From the NCBI RefSeq assembly GCF_016917355.1, contig NZ_CP070304.1, positions 2,604,001 to 2,668,000 of the forward strand: a stretch of DNA of 64,000 bases. Reading direction: 5' to 3'. A program made the translations under genes and the position numbers. The first letter of the stretch is position 1, and each line of letters starts with the position of its first letter. Under the pieces are notes generated by a model, which made no database searches, was not told the origin of the DNA, and saw only the letters and a program-made list of their open reading frames with translations. The DNA is from Glaciimonas sp. PAMC28666 (GTDB lineage Bacteria > Pseudomonadota > Gammaproteobacteria > Burkholderiales > Burkholderiaceae_D). Below, piece by piece: positions 19,886 to 29,324 of the stretch.

Positions 19886-20804
19886 AGCGCCGTCGCCGCC
19901 CTCATTGTTGCCCCCGCGCTCAACGCCTGCAAGTGGTCGACTGGCACGTTGGCTGATTAGCGGGCCGCCGCTCGTCTACCTGCTGGTGTTTTTCGCGATT
20001 CCCAGCCTGATTATGATCTTCGCGTCATTTCGTTATGCTGGCGATTACGGTGGACTGGACCCCATCTTCGATGCGGCGGGCAAGCTTAATCTGACCTTCG
20101 AAAGCTATACGCGTTTTGCTTCCGATTATATTTACACAGCGATTTTTTTGAAGTCGCTAATGTACGCGCTGATCACGACCTTTTGCTGTTTGCTCATGGC
20201 TTATCCGGTGGCCATACTCATCGCCCGGAGTGCCAAAAAATATCGTGATTTACTCATCCTGTTAGTGATTCTGCCGTTCTGGAGTAACTTCTTGATTCGC
20301 GTGTATGCCTGGATGATCATCCTTGGCCCGCAGTCGGGTTTGACCCGCGCACTTAATTACGTATTGGGACTGATCGGCGTACAGCCGGTGACGTTGCTAT
20401 TCACCGCATTTTCCGTCATTGTTGGTCTGGTGTATGTTCACCTGCCGTTTATGGTGTTGCCGCTTTATGCTAATTTGGAAAAACATGATCCAGCCTTGCT
20501 GGACGCCGCGCAAGACTTGGGCGCGTCGGCCTGGCAACGCTTTTGGCGCATTACTTTTCCGTTATCATTGCCCGGAGTGTACGCTGGCGCGGCGCTGGTT
20601 TTCATTCCGGCATTGGGTATTTTTGCGGTGTCAGACATACTCGGCGGCACCGGCGGCATGATGATCGGTAACGTGATCAAGCAGCAGTTCCTGGAAACCC
20701 GCGATTGGCCATTTGGTAGCGTATTGTCGATTGTGCTGACGGCCGCTGCATTGGCGGTGGCCGGTGTCGCTGTGCTTGCGTCAAAACCACGACGACAGGG
20801 ATGA
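19878..20804 (+). CDS. Polyamine ABC transporter permease (PotB/PotH-like)
   Basis: A 308-residue inner-membrane permease with six predicted helices and the EAA-type loop, here LLDAAQDLGASAWQRFWRI, that contacts the ATPase. The ATG at 19878 overlaps the end of the ATPase gene by 8 bp. The N-terminal 30 residues are proline-rich and cytoplasmic. Together with the next gene it forms the heterodimeric channel for spermidine or putrescine. Confidence 0.92.
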   Translation: MNKAPSPPSLLPPRSTPASGRLARWLISGPPLVYLLVFFAIPSLIMIFASFRYAGDYGGLDPIFDAAGKLNLTFESYTRFASDYIYTAIFLKSLMYALITTFCCLLMAYPVAILIARSAKKYRDLLILLVILPFWSNFLIRVYAWMIILGPQSGLTRALNYVLGLIGVQPVTLLFTAFSVIVGLVYVHLPFMVLPLYANLEKHDPALLDAAQDLGASAWQRFWRITFPLSLPGVYAGAALVFIPALGIFAVSDILGGTGGMMIGNVIKQQFLETRDWPFGSVLSIVLTAAALAVAGVAVLASKPRRQG

Positions 20805-20811
20805 AGCCAAT

Positions 20812-21633
20812 ATGACTACGCTGACTACGATGATGAAGATGCCTGCGCTCAGCGGTGTGAACAAACGCACCTACGCGTTATGGACAGCCGCGGTATTGGT
20901 GTTCGCTTTTTTATATGTGCCGTTAATCATCGTGATGGTGTATTCGTTCAATGATTCTCAACTCAATGCTGAGTGGGTCGGCTTCACTTTTGCATGGTAT
21001 CGCAAGCTGTTTAGCGATCAGGAGATGCTAAACGCCGCAGGAAATTCGCTCATGATCGCGGTGGTGGCGAGTGCGGTCGCGACGGTACTTGGCACCATGG
21101 CCGGTTTTGCGATGCATCGTTATAAATTGAAATTATTACCGTTGTTGGTGCTCACGCCAATCGCCATTCCGGAAATCCTGATCGGCGTGTCGCTGCTGAT
21201 CTTCTTTGTGATGCTCAATATCACCCTAGGGTTGGTATCCATCACGCTGGCCCATATCGCTTTCTGCATCGGTTTTGTGGCTATCGTGGTGCGCTCGCGC
21301 TTATCCGGCATGGACGAAAGCCTGACCGAAGCGGCGCGGGACTGTGGCGCGACGCCATTTCAAGCTTTCCGGTTGGTGACGCTGCCGTTGATCATGCCCG
21401 GTGTGCTTGCGGGAGCGCTGATGGCGTTTACGTTATCGATCGACGATTTTGTCATTACCTTTTTCACCGCTGGTGCGAATGCATCGACTTTGCCATTGCA
21501 AATTTATTCAATGATCAAGATCGCAGTCACTCCCGAAGTCAATGCGGTCTCAACCCTGTTAATGGCGCTGACACTATTTCTTATTATTGTCGCGTCCAAA
21601 TTGGCACCGAGCGCGTTGCGCTCATCCTCTTAG
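20812..21633 (+). CDS. Polyamine ABC transporter permease (PotC/PotI-like)
   Basis: A 273-residue second permease of the same transporter; the EAA loop is LTEAARDCGATPFQAFRLV. The N-terminal helix follows a short basic segment. The ATG at 20812 is 8 bp after the previous gene; a frame opening further upstream overlaps that gene and is not preferred. Confidence 0.92.
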   Translation: MTTLTTMMKMPALSGVNKRTYALWTAAVLVFAFLYVPLIIVMVYSFNDSQLNAEWVGFTFAWYRKLFSDQEMLNAAGNSLMIAVVASAVATVLGTMAGFAMHRYKLKLLPLLVLTPIAIPEILIGVSLLIFFVMLNITLGLVSITLAHIAFCIGFVAIVVRSRLSGMDESLTEAARDCGATPFQAFRLVTLPLIMPGVLAGALMAFTLSIDDFVITFFTAGANASTLPLQIYSMIKIAVTPEVNAVSTLLMALTLFLIIVASKLAPSALRSSS

Positions 21634-21724
21634 CGACCGTTGCAGTTGCCAAATTGCCAGATTGCCGAGTTACCATTTTATTTGCGTTAGCATCTACCCA
21701 TCCTCATCATCCTTAAGGATTGTC

Positions 21725-22807
21725 ATGAAAAAAATGTTTTCCAATGTCGCGTTACTGATTGCAAGCGTTGTCGGTGCCACTGCCGGGGTCTCAGCGCAAG
21801 CGGCTGACGAATTGCATTTATATAATTGGAATAACTATATTGCGCCTGAGACGGTGCAGCGCTTCGAGGCATCATGTAAATGCAAAGTGGTCCAGACCTA
21901 CTATGGCGACAACGAGGAAATGCTTGCCAAACTGGCTGCGGGTGCAAAGGGGTACGACATTATTGTTCCCACGGGCAACGCGCTGGATGCCTTGATTAAG
22001 CAAAAGGCGTTGAAGCCACTGGACAAGTCACAGCTGCCGAATTTGAAGAATATGAATCCGGCGTATATGAATAAGGATTTCGATAAGGGAAATCTCTACT
22101 CGGTGCCGTATGCCTACACGATCACGTTGCTGGGTTACAACGATCAAAAAATAAAAGAACTCGGGATTCCAGTCGATAGTTGGGCAACTATTTTTGATCC
22201 GGCCGTTCTTGCCAAGATTAAAGGCAAAGTGACGGTGTTGGACTCTGCCAACGAATTAATTGCAGCTGCCCTGAAATATCGCGGTTATTCGGCCAATGAC
22301 ACCGATGAGAAACATTGGGAAGAGGCTAAGAATGTGATTTTGCGCGCGAAACCTTATTGGGCCGCGTTCAATGGCAGTAGCTATATCAAAGAACTCACCG
22401 TTGGCAACGTTTGGGTGGTGCACGGGTATTCCAGCGATATCTTTCAGGCCGACGTGGATGCGCAAAAGGCCGGTCGGAAATTTCGTATTCGGGCAGCGCT
22501 CCCTAAGGAAGGCGCTGTGTTAGCCCTGGATAGCATGGTGATTCATAAAGATGCGCCGCGCCCAGACCTGGCGCTAAAGTTTATCAATTTCATGCTGGAC
22601 GGAAAAAATGCGGCGGAACTGACTAATTTAATCGGCACAGGTAATCCGAATGCCGACGCGGCGCAGTACATTAATCCCGAGATCGCAAAGAATGCAGCCA
22701 TCTTCCCGACCAAAGTGACTGTTGCGAAATTGGAAATGTTGAGGGATCTTGACGGAAAACAACGCCGGGCATTGAATCGCTTATGGACCGAAATTCGCGC
22801 CCGCTGA
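21725..22807 (+). CDS. Polyamine-binding periplasmic protein (PotF/PotD-like)
   Basis: A 360-residue solute-binding protein with a signal peptide (residues 1-26, cleavage after SAQA). The mature start ADELHLYNWNNYIAPETVQRFE is the conserved polyamine-binding signature, whose aromatic and acidic residues line the ligand pocket. It delivers putrescine or spermidine to the upstream permease pair. It is the last gene of the four-gene operon. Specificity between putrescine and spermidine cannot be decided by eye. Confidence 0.93.
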   Translation: MKKMFSNVALLIASVVGATAGVSAQAADELHLYNWNNYIAPETVQRFEASCKCKVVQTYYGDNEEMLAKLAAGAKGYDIIVPTGNALDALIKQKALKPLDKSQLPNLKNMNPAYMNKDFDKGNLYSVPYAYTITLLGYNDQKIKELGIPVDSWATIFDPAVLAKIKGKVTVLDSANELIAAALKYRGYSANDTDEKHWEEAKNVILRAKPYWAAFNGSSYIKELTVGNVWVVHGYSSDIFQADVDAQKAGRKFRIRAALPKEGAVLALDSMVIHKDAPRPDLALKFINFMLDGKNAAELTNLIGTGNPNADAAQYINPEIAKNAAIFPTKVTVAKLEMLRDLDGKQRRALNRLWTEIRAR

Positions 22808-22879
22808 TCAATTACCTATTGCGCATTTAGTTAGCACTTACTGAGTACTTCACGATCAATTAGCCATCAACTTACGCTT

Positions 22880-22946
22880 AATTAACGGTCAATTAACGGT
22901 CAAATAACGGTCAAATAGCGGTCAAATAGCGGGCAAAAAAACGGTC
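22880..22946. repeat. 11-bp tandem repeat after the polyamine operon
   Basis: Six near-tandem copies of an 11-bp unit (AATTAACGGTC drifting to AAATAGCGGTC) occupy most of a 283-bp gap. The run is bracketed by the longer phrase CAATTAGCCATC on both sides. Nothing else is seen in this gap except a weak GCCGG/CCGGC hairpin near 22960. Confidence 0.85.
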
Positions 22947-23090
22947 AATTAGCCATCGCCGGCAGGGTACCCGGCTTTCAATGGCAGATGTTTATCATAT
23001 TCCCTGCGACCGGCGCAGGAATGCAACGGTGTGGATTCCGTAAAAACCTTTATAATTCAGGGTTTTACACGCTTTTCGCGGAGTTTTACC

Positions 23091-23540
23091 ATGCCAATTT
23101 ATGCCTATCGCTGCGAAGCTTGTGGTTTTGCTAAAGATGTATTGCAAAAAATGTCGGATGCGCAGTTGACGGTCTGCCCGACGTGCCACCAAGAGTCCTT
23201 CAAAAAACAAGTGACTGCTGCCGGTTTTCAGCTAAAAGGAACGGGTTGGTACGTCACCGATTTCCGTGGCGGGGCGGCAACTGGAAAATCAACGGGTGGT
23301 GGCAGCGACGATGCGTCCTCGTCCTCCTCAAGTGCTGACAGCGCTAGCGATGCGAAGCCGGGCACTCCTGCGGCGACCCCAGCGACCGGGGCAAGCGGCG
23401 CAGCAACCAGCGGCGCAAGTTCGGCAGCGAATGCGGCCTCAAGTTCAGCCTCAGGCACTTCGACCAGCACCAGCGCTGGAACTGCGTCAAGCTCTGGCAC
23501 TTCCACAGCCAGCAAAACACCTTCTTCCGCAGCGACCTGA
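23091..23540 (+). CDS. FmdB-family zinc-ribbon protein with Ser/Ala-rich tail
   Basis: The first 65 residues are a FmdB/CxxC_CxxC_SSSS zinc ribbon (MPIYAYRCEACGF, then VCPTCHQESFKKQ) with four cysteines for one zinc. The remaining ~80 residues are low-complexity Ser/Ala/Thr/Gly. Most relatives are 80-110 residues, so this tail is extended. A TATAAT at 23051-23056 lies just upstream. DUF502 and aspS follow, a common trio in Burkholderiales. Function unknown; regulatory roles have been proposed for FmdB. Confidence 0.88.
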   Translation: MPIYAYRCEACGFAKDVLQKMSDAQLTVCPTCHQESFKKQVTAAGFQLKGTGWYVTDFRGGAATGKSTGGGSDDASSSSSSADSASDAKPGTPAATPATGASGAATSGASSAANAASSSASGTSTSTSAGTASSSGTSTASKTPSSAAT

Positions 23541-23616
23541 CAGCACTGCGACGAGCATTTAAACAATCTGTCTTGGGTCGTGCTGGCAACTGTAGTGCGA
23601 CCCGTTGAAGAAAAAC

Positions 23617-24240
23617 ATGCGCAAATATTTCATCACAGGCTTACTGGTTTTGGTTCCTCTGGCAATTACGCTTTGGGTACTCAATCTCATCATCGGCACA
23701 ATGGATCAATCATTATTGTTCCTACCTGCAGAGTGGCGTCCAAAAGCCCTGATCGGTTTTAATATTCCGGGTCTGGGTACGATTTTGACCTTGTTGATCA
23801 TATTTTTTACCGGATTGGCAACGCACAACTTTATTGGCCGCCAGGTGGTGGCGTTGTGGGAGGCGGTCTTAACCCGCATCCCGGTCGTCAATTCGATTTA
23901 CTCCAGTGTCAAGCAAGTGTCGGATACGTTGTTTTCATCGTCTGGAAACGCCTTCCGCAAGGCTTTGCTGGTGGAATATCCTCGGCAGGGATCGTGGACC
24001 ATCGCATTTTTAACTGGCGTTCCCGGCGGTGATGTAAAAAATCACCTGCAAGGCGATTATGTCAGCGTGTATATCCCGACGACACCAAATCCGACTTCGG
24101 GATTTTTCCTAATGGTTCCCCGCGCCGACACCGTAGAGTTGAATATGAGCGTGGACGAAGCATTGAAGTACATCATCTCGATGGGCGTCGTATCGCCGCC
24201 AGATCATGTGGAAAAAAAACGCATTACGGATTCCATATAG
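23617..24240 (+). CDS. DUF502 inner-membrane protein
   Basis: A 207-residue protein with two N-terminal membrane helices (ITGLLVLVPLAITLWVLNLI, about residues 6-25, and a second near 50-72), then a cytoplasmic domain with the DUF502 motifs IPVVNSIYSSVKQVSDTLFS and SGFFLMVPRADTVELNMS. The ATG at 23617 matches relatives (MRKYFITGLL); a TTG four codons earlier is less likely. Its role is not established. It sits directly before aspS. Confidence 0.88.
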   Translation: MRKYFITGLLVLVPLAITLWVLNLIIGTMDQSLLFLPAEWRPKALIGFNIPGLGTILTLLIIFFTGLATHNFIGRQVVALWEAVLTRIPVVNSIYSSVKQVSDTLFSSSGNAFRKALLVEYPRQGSWTIAFLTGVPGGDVKNHLQGDYVSVYIPTTPNPTSGFFLMVPRADTVELNMSVDEALKYIISMGVVSPPDHVEKKRITDSI

Positions 24241-24368
24241 ACGATTGGCTGGCGCATGTGCGCTCAAGGCCGGTTGTCAGCATCAGCAGACTTAAAAGAT
24301 GCAAAGTAAGCATCCCTTATAATTGCCCTAACATTGAACTTAACACCTGAACTTCGGAAGAATTGAAT

Positions 24369-26174
24369 ATGTCCATGCGAACCCATTATTGCGGCCTCAC
24401 CACCGAGGCACTTCTCGATCAGACAGTCAGCCTGTGCGGCTGGGTACACCGTCGGCGCGACCATGGCGGCGTCATCTTTATTGACTTGCGCGACCGCGAA
24501 GGTCTGGTGCAGATTGTCTGCGATCCAGACCGTGTCGACGTCTTCAAAAATGCAGAAGTCGTCCGTAACGAATTCTGCCTGCGCATCACCGGCGTAGTCC
24601 GCAATCGTCCTGACGGCACCGTCAACAATAACCTGAAATCAGGCAAGATCGAAGTATTGGCCCACACGTTGGAAGTCTTGAATGCTTCTGTGACGCCGCC
24701 GTTTCAGTTGGATGATGACAACCTGTCGGAAACCACACGCCTGACGCATCGCGTACTGGATCTGCGTCGTCCGCAGATGCAAAACAATTTGCGCCTGCGT
24801 TACAAGGTGACGATGGAAGTGCGGAAGTTCCTCGATGCGAACGGCTTTATCGATATCGAAACACCGATGCTGACCAAGTCGACGCCAGAGGGCGCACGCG
24901 ATTACCTGGTGCCGTCACGCGTCAATGCAGGGCATTTCTTTGCGTTGCCGCAGTCCCCGCAACTGTTCAAACAGTTGTTGATGGTGGCAAACTTTGATCG
25001 TTATTATCAAATCGTAAAATGCTTCCGTGATGAAGATTTACGCGCTGATCGCCAGCCTGAATTTACCCAGATCGATTGCGAAACATCCTTTATGTCCGAG
25101 CAAGAAATTCGCGACATGTTTGAAGGCATGATCCGTCTGGTATTCAAGAACGCACTCGATATTGACTTGCCGAATCCGTTCCCGGTAATGGATTTTGCGA
25201 CAGCGATGGCGATGTATGGCTCCGACAAGCCTGATATGCGCGTCAAGCTCGAATTCACCGACCTGACCACAGTGATGAAAGATGTCGACTTCAAAGTGTT
25301 CTCGGGTGCCGCGAATATGGAAAACGGTCGCGTGGTTGGCTTACGTGTTCCTGGTGGCGCTGCGATGCCACGCTCCGAAATTGATGCTTATACGCAATTC
25401 GTCGCGATTTATGGCGCACGCGGTCTGGCATACATCAAAGTCAACGAAATTGCCAAGGGCCGCGAAGGTCTGCAATCGCCAATCGTTAAAAACTTGCACG
25501 ACGCTGCATTGGCGCAAATTCTTGCACAAACCGGTGCACAAGATGGCGATCTGATTTTCTTCGGTGCGGACAAGGCGAAAGTGGTCAACGACGCCATCGG
25601 TGCATTGCGCGTGAAAATCGGTCATAGCGATTTCGGCAAAAAAGGTGGTTTGTTTGACGATGCATGGCGTCCGCTATGGGTGGTCGATTTCCCGATGTTT
25701 GAATACGACGAAGCTGGCGAACGCTGGAGCGCGTGTCACCATCCGTTTACAGCACCTAAAGACGGTCATGAAGATTATCTGGAAACCGATCCGGGCAAGT
25801 GTATCGCCAAAGCCTACGACATGGTATTAAACGGTTGGGAACTTGGCGGCGGATCAATCCGTATCCACCGGGCTGAAGTGCAAAGTAAAGTCTTCCGCGC
25901 ATTAAAGATTGATGCCGAAGAAGCGCAGCTGAAGTTCGGTTTCTTGCTGGACGCGTTGCAATACGGCGCGCCGCCGCACGGTGGTCTGGCTTTCGGTCTG
26001 GATCGTATTGTCACCATGATGACGGGTGCCGAATCGATTCGTGACGTGATTGCTTTCCCGAAAACGCAGCGGGCGCAATGTTTGTTGACGCAAGCACCTT
26101 CGGTCGTCGAAGAAAAGCAGTTGAAAGAGCTGCACATTCGTCTACGCGCGCCAGAAGTCAAAGTCGTTTCCTGA
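24369..26174 (+). CDS. aspS: Aspartyl-tRNA synthetase
   Basis: A 601-residue class II synthetase of bacterial type. The N-terminal OB fold binds the anticodon ([24 protein letters not shown]). The class II core carries [39 protein letters not shown] (motif 2) and the C-terminal [15 protein letters not shown] (motif 3). The bacterial GAD insertion lies near residues 290-410. A TATAAT box at 24318-24323 suggests its own promoter. Confidence 0.97.
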   Translation: MSMRTHYCGLTTEALLDQTVSLCGWVHRRRDHGGVIFIDLRDREGLVQIVCDPDRVDVFKNAEVVRNEFCLRITGVVRNRPDGTVNNNLKSGKIEVLAHTLEVLNASVTPPFQLDDDNLSETTRLTHRVLDLRRPQMQNNLRLRYKVTMEVRKFLDANGFIDIETPMLTKSTPEGARDYLVPSRVNAGHFFALPQSPQLFKQLLMVANFDRYYQIVKCFRDEDLRADRQPEFTQIDCETSFMSEQEIRDMFEGMIRLVFKNALDIDLPNPFPVMDFATAMAMYGSDKPDMRVKLEFTDLTTVMKDVDFKVFSGAANMENGRVVGLRVPGGAAMPRSEIDAYTQFVAIYGARGLAYIKVNEIAKGREGLQSPIVKNLHDAALAQILAQTGAQDGDLIFFGADKAKVVNDAIGALRVKIGHSDFGKKGGLFDDAWRPLWVVDFPMFEYDEAGERWSACHHPFTAPKDGHEDYLETDPGKCIAKAYDMVLNGWELGGGSIRIHRAEVQSKVFRALKIDAEEAQLKFGFLLDALQYGAPPHGGLAFGLDRIVTMMTGAESIRDVIAFPKTQRAQCLLTQAPSVVEEKQLKELHIRLRAPEVKVVS

Positions 26175-26509
26175 TAGGTTTTCCGAGCGGTCCGCCTTGT
26201 TTCATGCCAAAAATGTGGCCGCAGAATAGACAGTTTCAAAAGCGCGGTTTTCCGCGCTTTTTTTATGCGCGGACAGAATCGGTTTATAGTTGCACTATGG
26301 CTGAATTTTGTTCAATATCAAGACCGGCATTGGCGTTGATTTGATCGTTTTTGACGCGACAGGCGATAACCACCGCCGTGCGCCGCATTTGGTTTTAGTT
26401 CTGATCCGCCCGGTTGAATTGATCGATGAACGAAAGATAAATGCGCGGTGCTACCCGTTGATACCTCCGCTGCTTCTCAATATGATTTTTCTCTTTTCTT
26501 AGCGTGTGC
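26175..26509. other. gap between aspS and nudB
   Basis: This 335-bp gap contains the aspS terminator near its left end. A 64-codon plus-strand frame (26308-26502) has no recognisable family and no clear ribosome site, so I do not call it a gene. Nothing else is seen. Confidence 0.5.
26239..26264 (+). terminator. rho-independent terminator of aspS
   Basis: AGCGCGG, a TTTT loop and CCGCGCT form a perfect 7-bp stem, followed directly by a run of T residues. Confidence 0.9.
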
Positions 26510-26980
26510 ATGGATAAAATTCCTGAATCTGTTCTGGTTGTCATTCATACTGCTGATTTGCAGGTTTTAATGATTTCGCGTGCTGATAACGTCGATTTTT
26601 GGCAGTCTGTGACCGGCTCTAAAGATATGGTCGACGAGCCGCTGGTGCAAACGGCCATCCGGGAGGTCGCCGAAGAAACCGGCATCATCGTCTGCGATGG
26701 TCAAATCCCCCTGTCAAATCTGCGCGACTGGCAACTTTCCAACGTTTATGACATCTATCCTATGTGGCGACATCGGTATGCGCCGGGAGTGACGACCAAC
26801 ACGGAGTACGTATTTAGCTTGCAAGTACCTGCAGAGATTCCGATTGTATTGGCCCCTCGCGAACATGTGGAATACCGATGGATGCCGCACAGGGAGGCGG
26901 CAGACCTGTGTTTCTCTCCCTCGAATGCAGAGGCGATATTGCAACTTCCTCATCGGCTGCGGGATATGAAAATAGTATAA
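26510..26980 (+). CDS. nudB: Dihydroneopterin triphosphate diphosphatase NudB
   Basis: A 156-residue Nudix hydrolase that removes pyrophosphate from dihydroneopterin triphosphate in folate synthesis. The Nudix box is GSKDMVDEPLVQTAIREVAEETGI split over residues 36-59; the early Glu position is Asp here, but the catalytic REVAEETG core is complete. The segment FWQSVTGS before the box is typical of NudB. An ATG at 26510 is chosen over a GTG two codons earlier. Location after aspS is the usual one in Burkholderiales. Confidence 0.88.
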   Translation: MDKIPESVLVVIHTADLQVLMISRADNVDFWQSVTGSKDMVDEPLVQTAIREVAEETGIIVCDGQIPLSNLRDWQLSNVYDIYPMWRHRYAPGVTTNTEYVFSLQVPAEIPIVLAPREHVEYRWMPHREAADLCFSPSNAEAILQLPHRLRDMKIV

Positions 26981-27041
26981 TTCGGCACCATCCTGACCCT
27001 AACCCAGTCATAGCGGCACACTCTCATTTAGATCAAAAGCG

Positions 27042-27860
27042 ATGAAAATACGTATTGCGACCTATAACATCCATAAAGGCGTCTCTTCTATCGGAAGCCG
27101 TCCCAGGGTGCATGCCTTAAAGCAAGCACTGGCATTGATGGAAGCGGATGTATTTTTTCTGCAAGAAGTGCAGGGACGCCACGATTTGATGGCTGCGCGT
27201 CACTCGGCCCATTGGCCGGAACAGTCCCAGCAAGATTTTTTGGCCGGTGATTCACATCATGCTGCGTACGGGATGAATGCGGTATACGACCATGGTCATC
27301 ACGGTAATGCCCTTTTAAGTCGTTTTGAGATTGCTTCGCAGACCAATCAGGATGTGTCGGATCATGCCTACGAAGCCCGTGGAATCCTGCATTGCGTTTT
27401 AAAAACACCGCAGGCAGACGTCCATTGCTACGTGGTACATTTGGGTTTGTTCGGTGGCGGTCGGCGCAGACAGACGGCGGCGTTAATTGAAGCGGTACGT
27501 AGCTCCTCGCCCCCGGACGCGCCGTTAATCATTGCCGGTGACTTCAATGACTGGGGCAATCGATTAAGTGAATTATTACGCGAACGGCTTGGCGTCTCTG
27601 AAATTTTTGACGAACGGATTGCTGCACATGGTCTCGGCTTTTATTTGCGCAAGCTGATGGGACGCGAGCCAAGCGTCAAAACCGATTCGACGGCCAAAAT
27701 CAAGCCCGCCCGAACATTCCCGGCGGCGCTGCCATGGTTACGCCTTGACCGCATCTATCTGCGGGGCTTTACGGTAGAGTCGGCACAGGTATTGCACGGT
27801 CCGGCGTGGGCCAGGTTATCGGATCACGCGCCGATTGTGGCGACGTTACAGTTGAAATAG
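27042..27860 (+). CDS. Endonuclease/exonuclease/phosphatase (EEP) family protein
   Basis: A 272-residue EEP-fold protein. Catalytic motifs include ATYNIHKG at the N-terminus, FLQEVQGR, GDFNDWGNRL near residue 166 and SDHAPIVATL at the C-terminus (the conserved SDH). Members cleave phosphodiester bonds in nucleic acids, phospholipids or small molecules. The next gene encodes a phospholipid synthase, as in E. coli where ybhP precedes clsB, so a lipid-related role is possible. Confidence 0.88.
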   Translation: MKIRIATYNIHKGVSSIGSRPRVHALKQALALMEADVFFLQEVQGRHDLMAARHSAHWPEQSQQDFLAGDSHHAAYGMNAVYDHGHHGNALLSRFEIASQTNQDVSDHAYEARGILHCVLKTPQADVHCYVVHLGLFGGGRRRQTAALIEAVRSSSPPDAPLIIAGDFNDWGNRLSELLRERLGVSEIFDERIAAHGLGFYLRKLMGREPSVKTDSTAKIKPARTFPAALPWLRLDRIYLRGFTVESAQVLHGPAWARLSDHAPIVATLQLK

Positions 27861-28069
27861 AGGCCTCAATAGATCCTTTTAATAGAGGCTTTTAATCGAT
27901 TTTTAATACAGACTGACGGCCGATAGCGCGGAATAACCACATTATTAATGCACAGATCATCAAAGCCTCTGCCTGGCGATGTCGTAGCTAATCAAGTGCT
28001 GGATGCATGGCGACCAGTGCGTATTTCTTAAACAGCTTTCACTATGACAATCTGCATCCTGTTTGGCCT

Positions 28070-29233
28070 ATGCGCACGGTAAATTTTACCGCTGACAATC
28101 ATATCGACCTCTTGCAAAGTGGCGCGGAATTTTTCCCAGCGTTAATCGCCGCCATTGAAAGTGCGCGCCACGAAGTCTATTTGGAAACCTATATTTTTGC
28201 TGCAGACGGATCGGCGCAAAAGGTCAAGACTGCTCTGATGGACGCTGCAAAAAGAGGTGTCTCGGTCAGGGTGGTGACCGACTGGCTAGGAACTGGTCGG
28301 GCGCACAACACCTTATTAACGGAAGAGTTTCTTCACACCCCGATCAAGCATCGGATTTTTAATCCCTGGTTTCGACGCGGCATGGTGCGCACGCATCGTA
28401 AGTTGTGTGTGGTGGATCGTCAAATCGCTTTCGTCGGCGGCATCAATATCAATGACGACATGTTTACCGATGACGCCAGGCACTTGCCATTGCCCGCGCC
28501 GCGCTGGGATTTTTCAGTCCGCATTATCGGGCCACTGGTACCCACCGTGCACGCCGAACTGGAAGCGCAATGGATGCGGATGGGCGGTCTTAAATTACGG
28601 GCACGCTGGGATGAGTTCAAGCGCGCGCGCGTAAAAATCAGCCTCGCTTCACAGGGTGCAGCCTCGGCGGGACTGGTTATTCGCGACAATTTACGCAATC
28701 GGAGAACCATCCAGCGCGCTTACATGCAAGCACTGGGACATGCACGCGACAGCGCTTTGTTGGCGAACCCTTACTTTGCACCAGGCCGCAAATTACGGCA
28801 GGCGCTGGTGTCTGCCGCGCAACGTGGTGTTAAGGTGACTTTGCTACTCGGAGTAGGGCACTACCGCCTGCAAGATGCGGTGACGCATTCGTATTATCCT
28901 AAACTGCTCAAAGCCGGCATCAGAATAGTCGAATATCGCAAGACCGCGCTCCACGCCAAAGTCGCAGTCGTGGACGACGAATGGTCTACCGTGGGATCAA
29001 GCAATTATGATGGTTTGAGTCTGTTGGTGAACCAGGAGGCGAACGTCGTGATTCGCGATGCGCGCTTTACAAATATGCTGCGGCAAAAAATTGAAGCAGG
29101 TATTGCGGATGGTGTGGAAGTGCAATCGACGGAATTTGGCAAACCATCGTGGTATCGGCGGCTGTGGTACGGATCGGCCTTTTTTGTTTATCGTTTTGCG
29201 ATGCGCATTATGACCCTGGGTAATAGCTCCTGA
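28070..29233 (+). CDS. clsB: Cardiolipin synthase B-type phospholipase D protein
   Basis: A 387-residue protein with two phospholipase D HKD motifs: HRKLCVVDRQIAFVGGIN and HAKVAVVDDEWSTVGSSN. No N-terminal membrane helices are present, which fits ClsB rather than ClsA. It joins phosphatidylglycerol with a second lipid to form cardiolipin. An ATG at 28007 would add 21 residues; the conserved start MRTVNFTADNHIDLL favours 28070. The EEP gene lies upstream, as with E. coli ybhP-clsB. Confidence 0.88.
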   Translation: MRTVNFTADNHIDLLQSGAEFFPALIAAIESARHEVYLETYIFAADGSAQKVKTALMDAAKRGVSVRVVTDWLGTGRAHNTLLTEEFLHTPIKHRIFNPWFRRGMVRTHRKLCVVDRQIAFVGGININDDMFTDDARHLPLPAPRWDFSVRIIGPLVPTVHAELEAQWMRMGGLKLRARWDEFKRARVKISLASQGAASAGLVIRDNLRNRRTIQRAYMQALGHARDSALLANPYFAPGRKLRQALVSAAQRGVKVTLLLGVGHYRLQDAVTHSYYPKLLKAGIRIVEYRKTALHAKVAVVDDEWSTVGSSNYDGLSLLVNQEANVVIRDARFTNMLRQKIEAGIADGVEVQSTEFGKPSWYRRLWYGSAFFVYRFAMRIMTLGNSS

Positions 29234-29275
29234 ATTCACCGACCTGCTGGTAAGCCGTGAGGAGCCTGCTAATAA

Positions 29276-29305
29276 GTAACGGCGCATCTTCCAATGCGCC
29301 GTTAC
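29276..29305. terminator. perfect inverted repeat between convergent clsB and anti-sigma genes
   Basis: GTAACGGCGCAT (29276-29287) and its perfect complement (29294-29305) flank a 6-nt loop. It lies in the 91-bp gap between two convergent genes and probably acts as a bidirectional terminator, although there is no strong T run. Confidence 0.7.
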
Positions 29306-29324
29306 GCGGTTTACGCAGGTTAGC

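Noticed and set aside
26308-26502. A 64-codon frame upstream of nudB
   Set aside because: No ribosome site, no family resemblance and composition unlike neighbouring genes.
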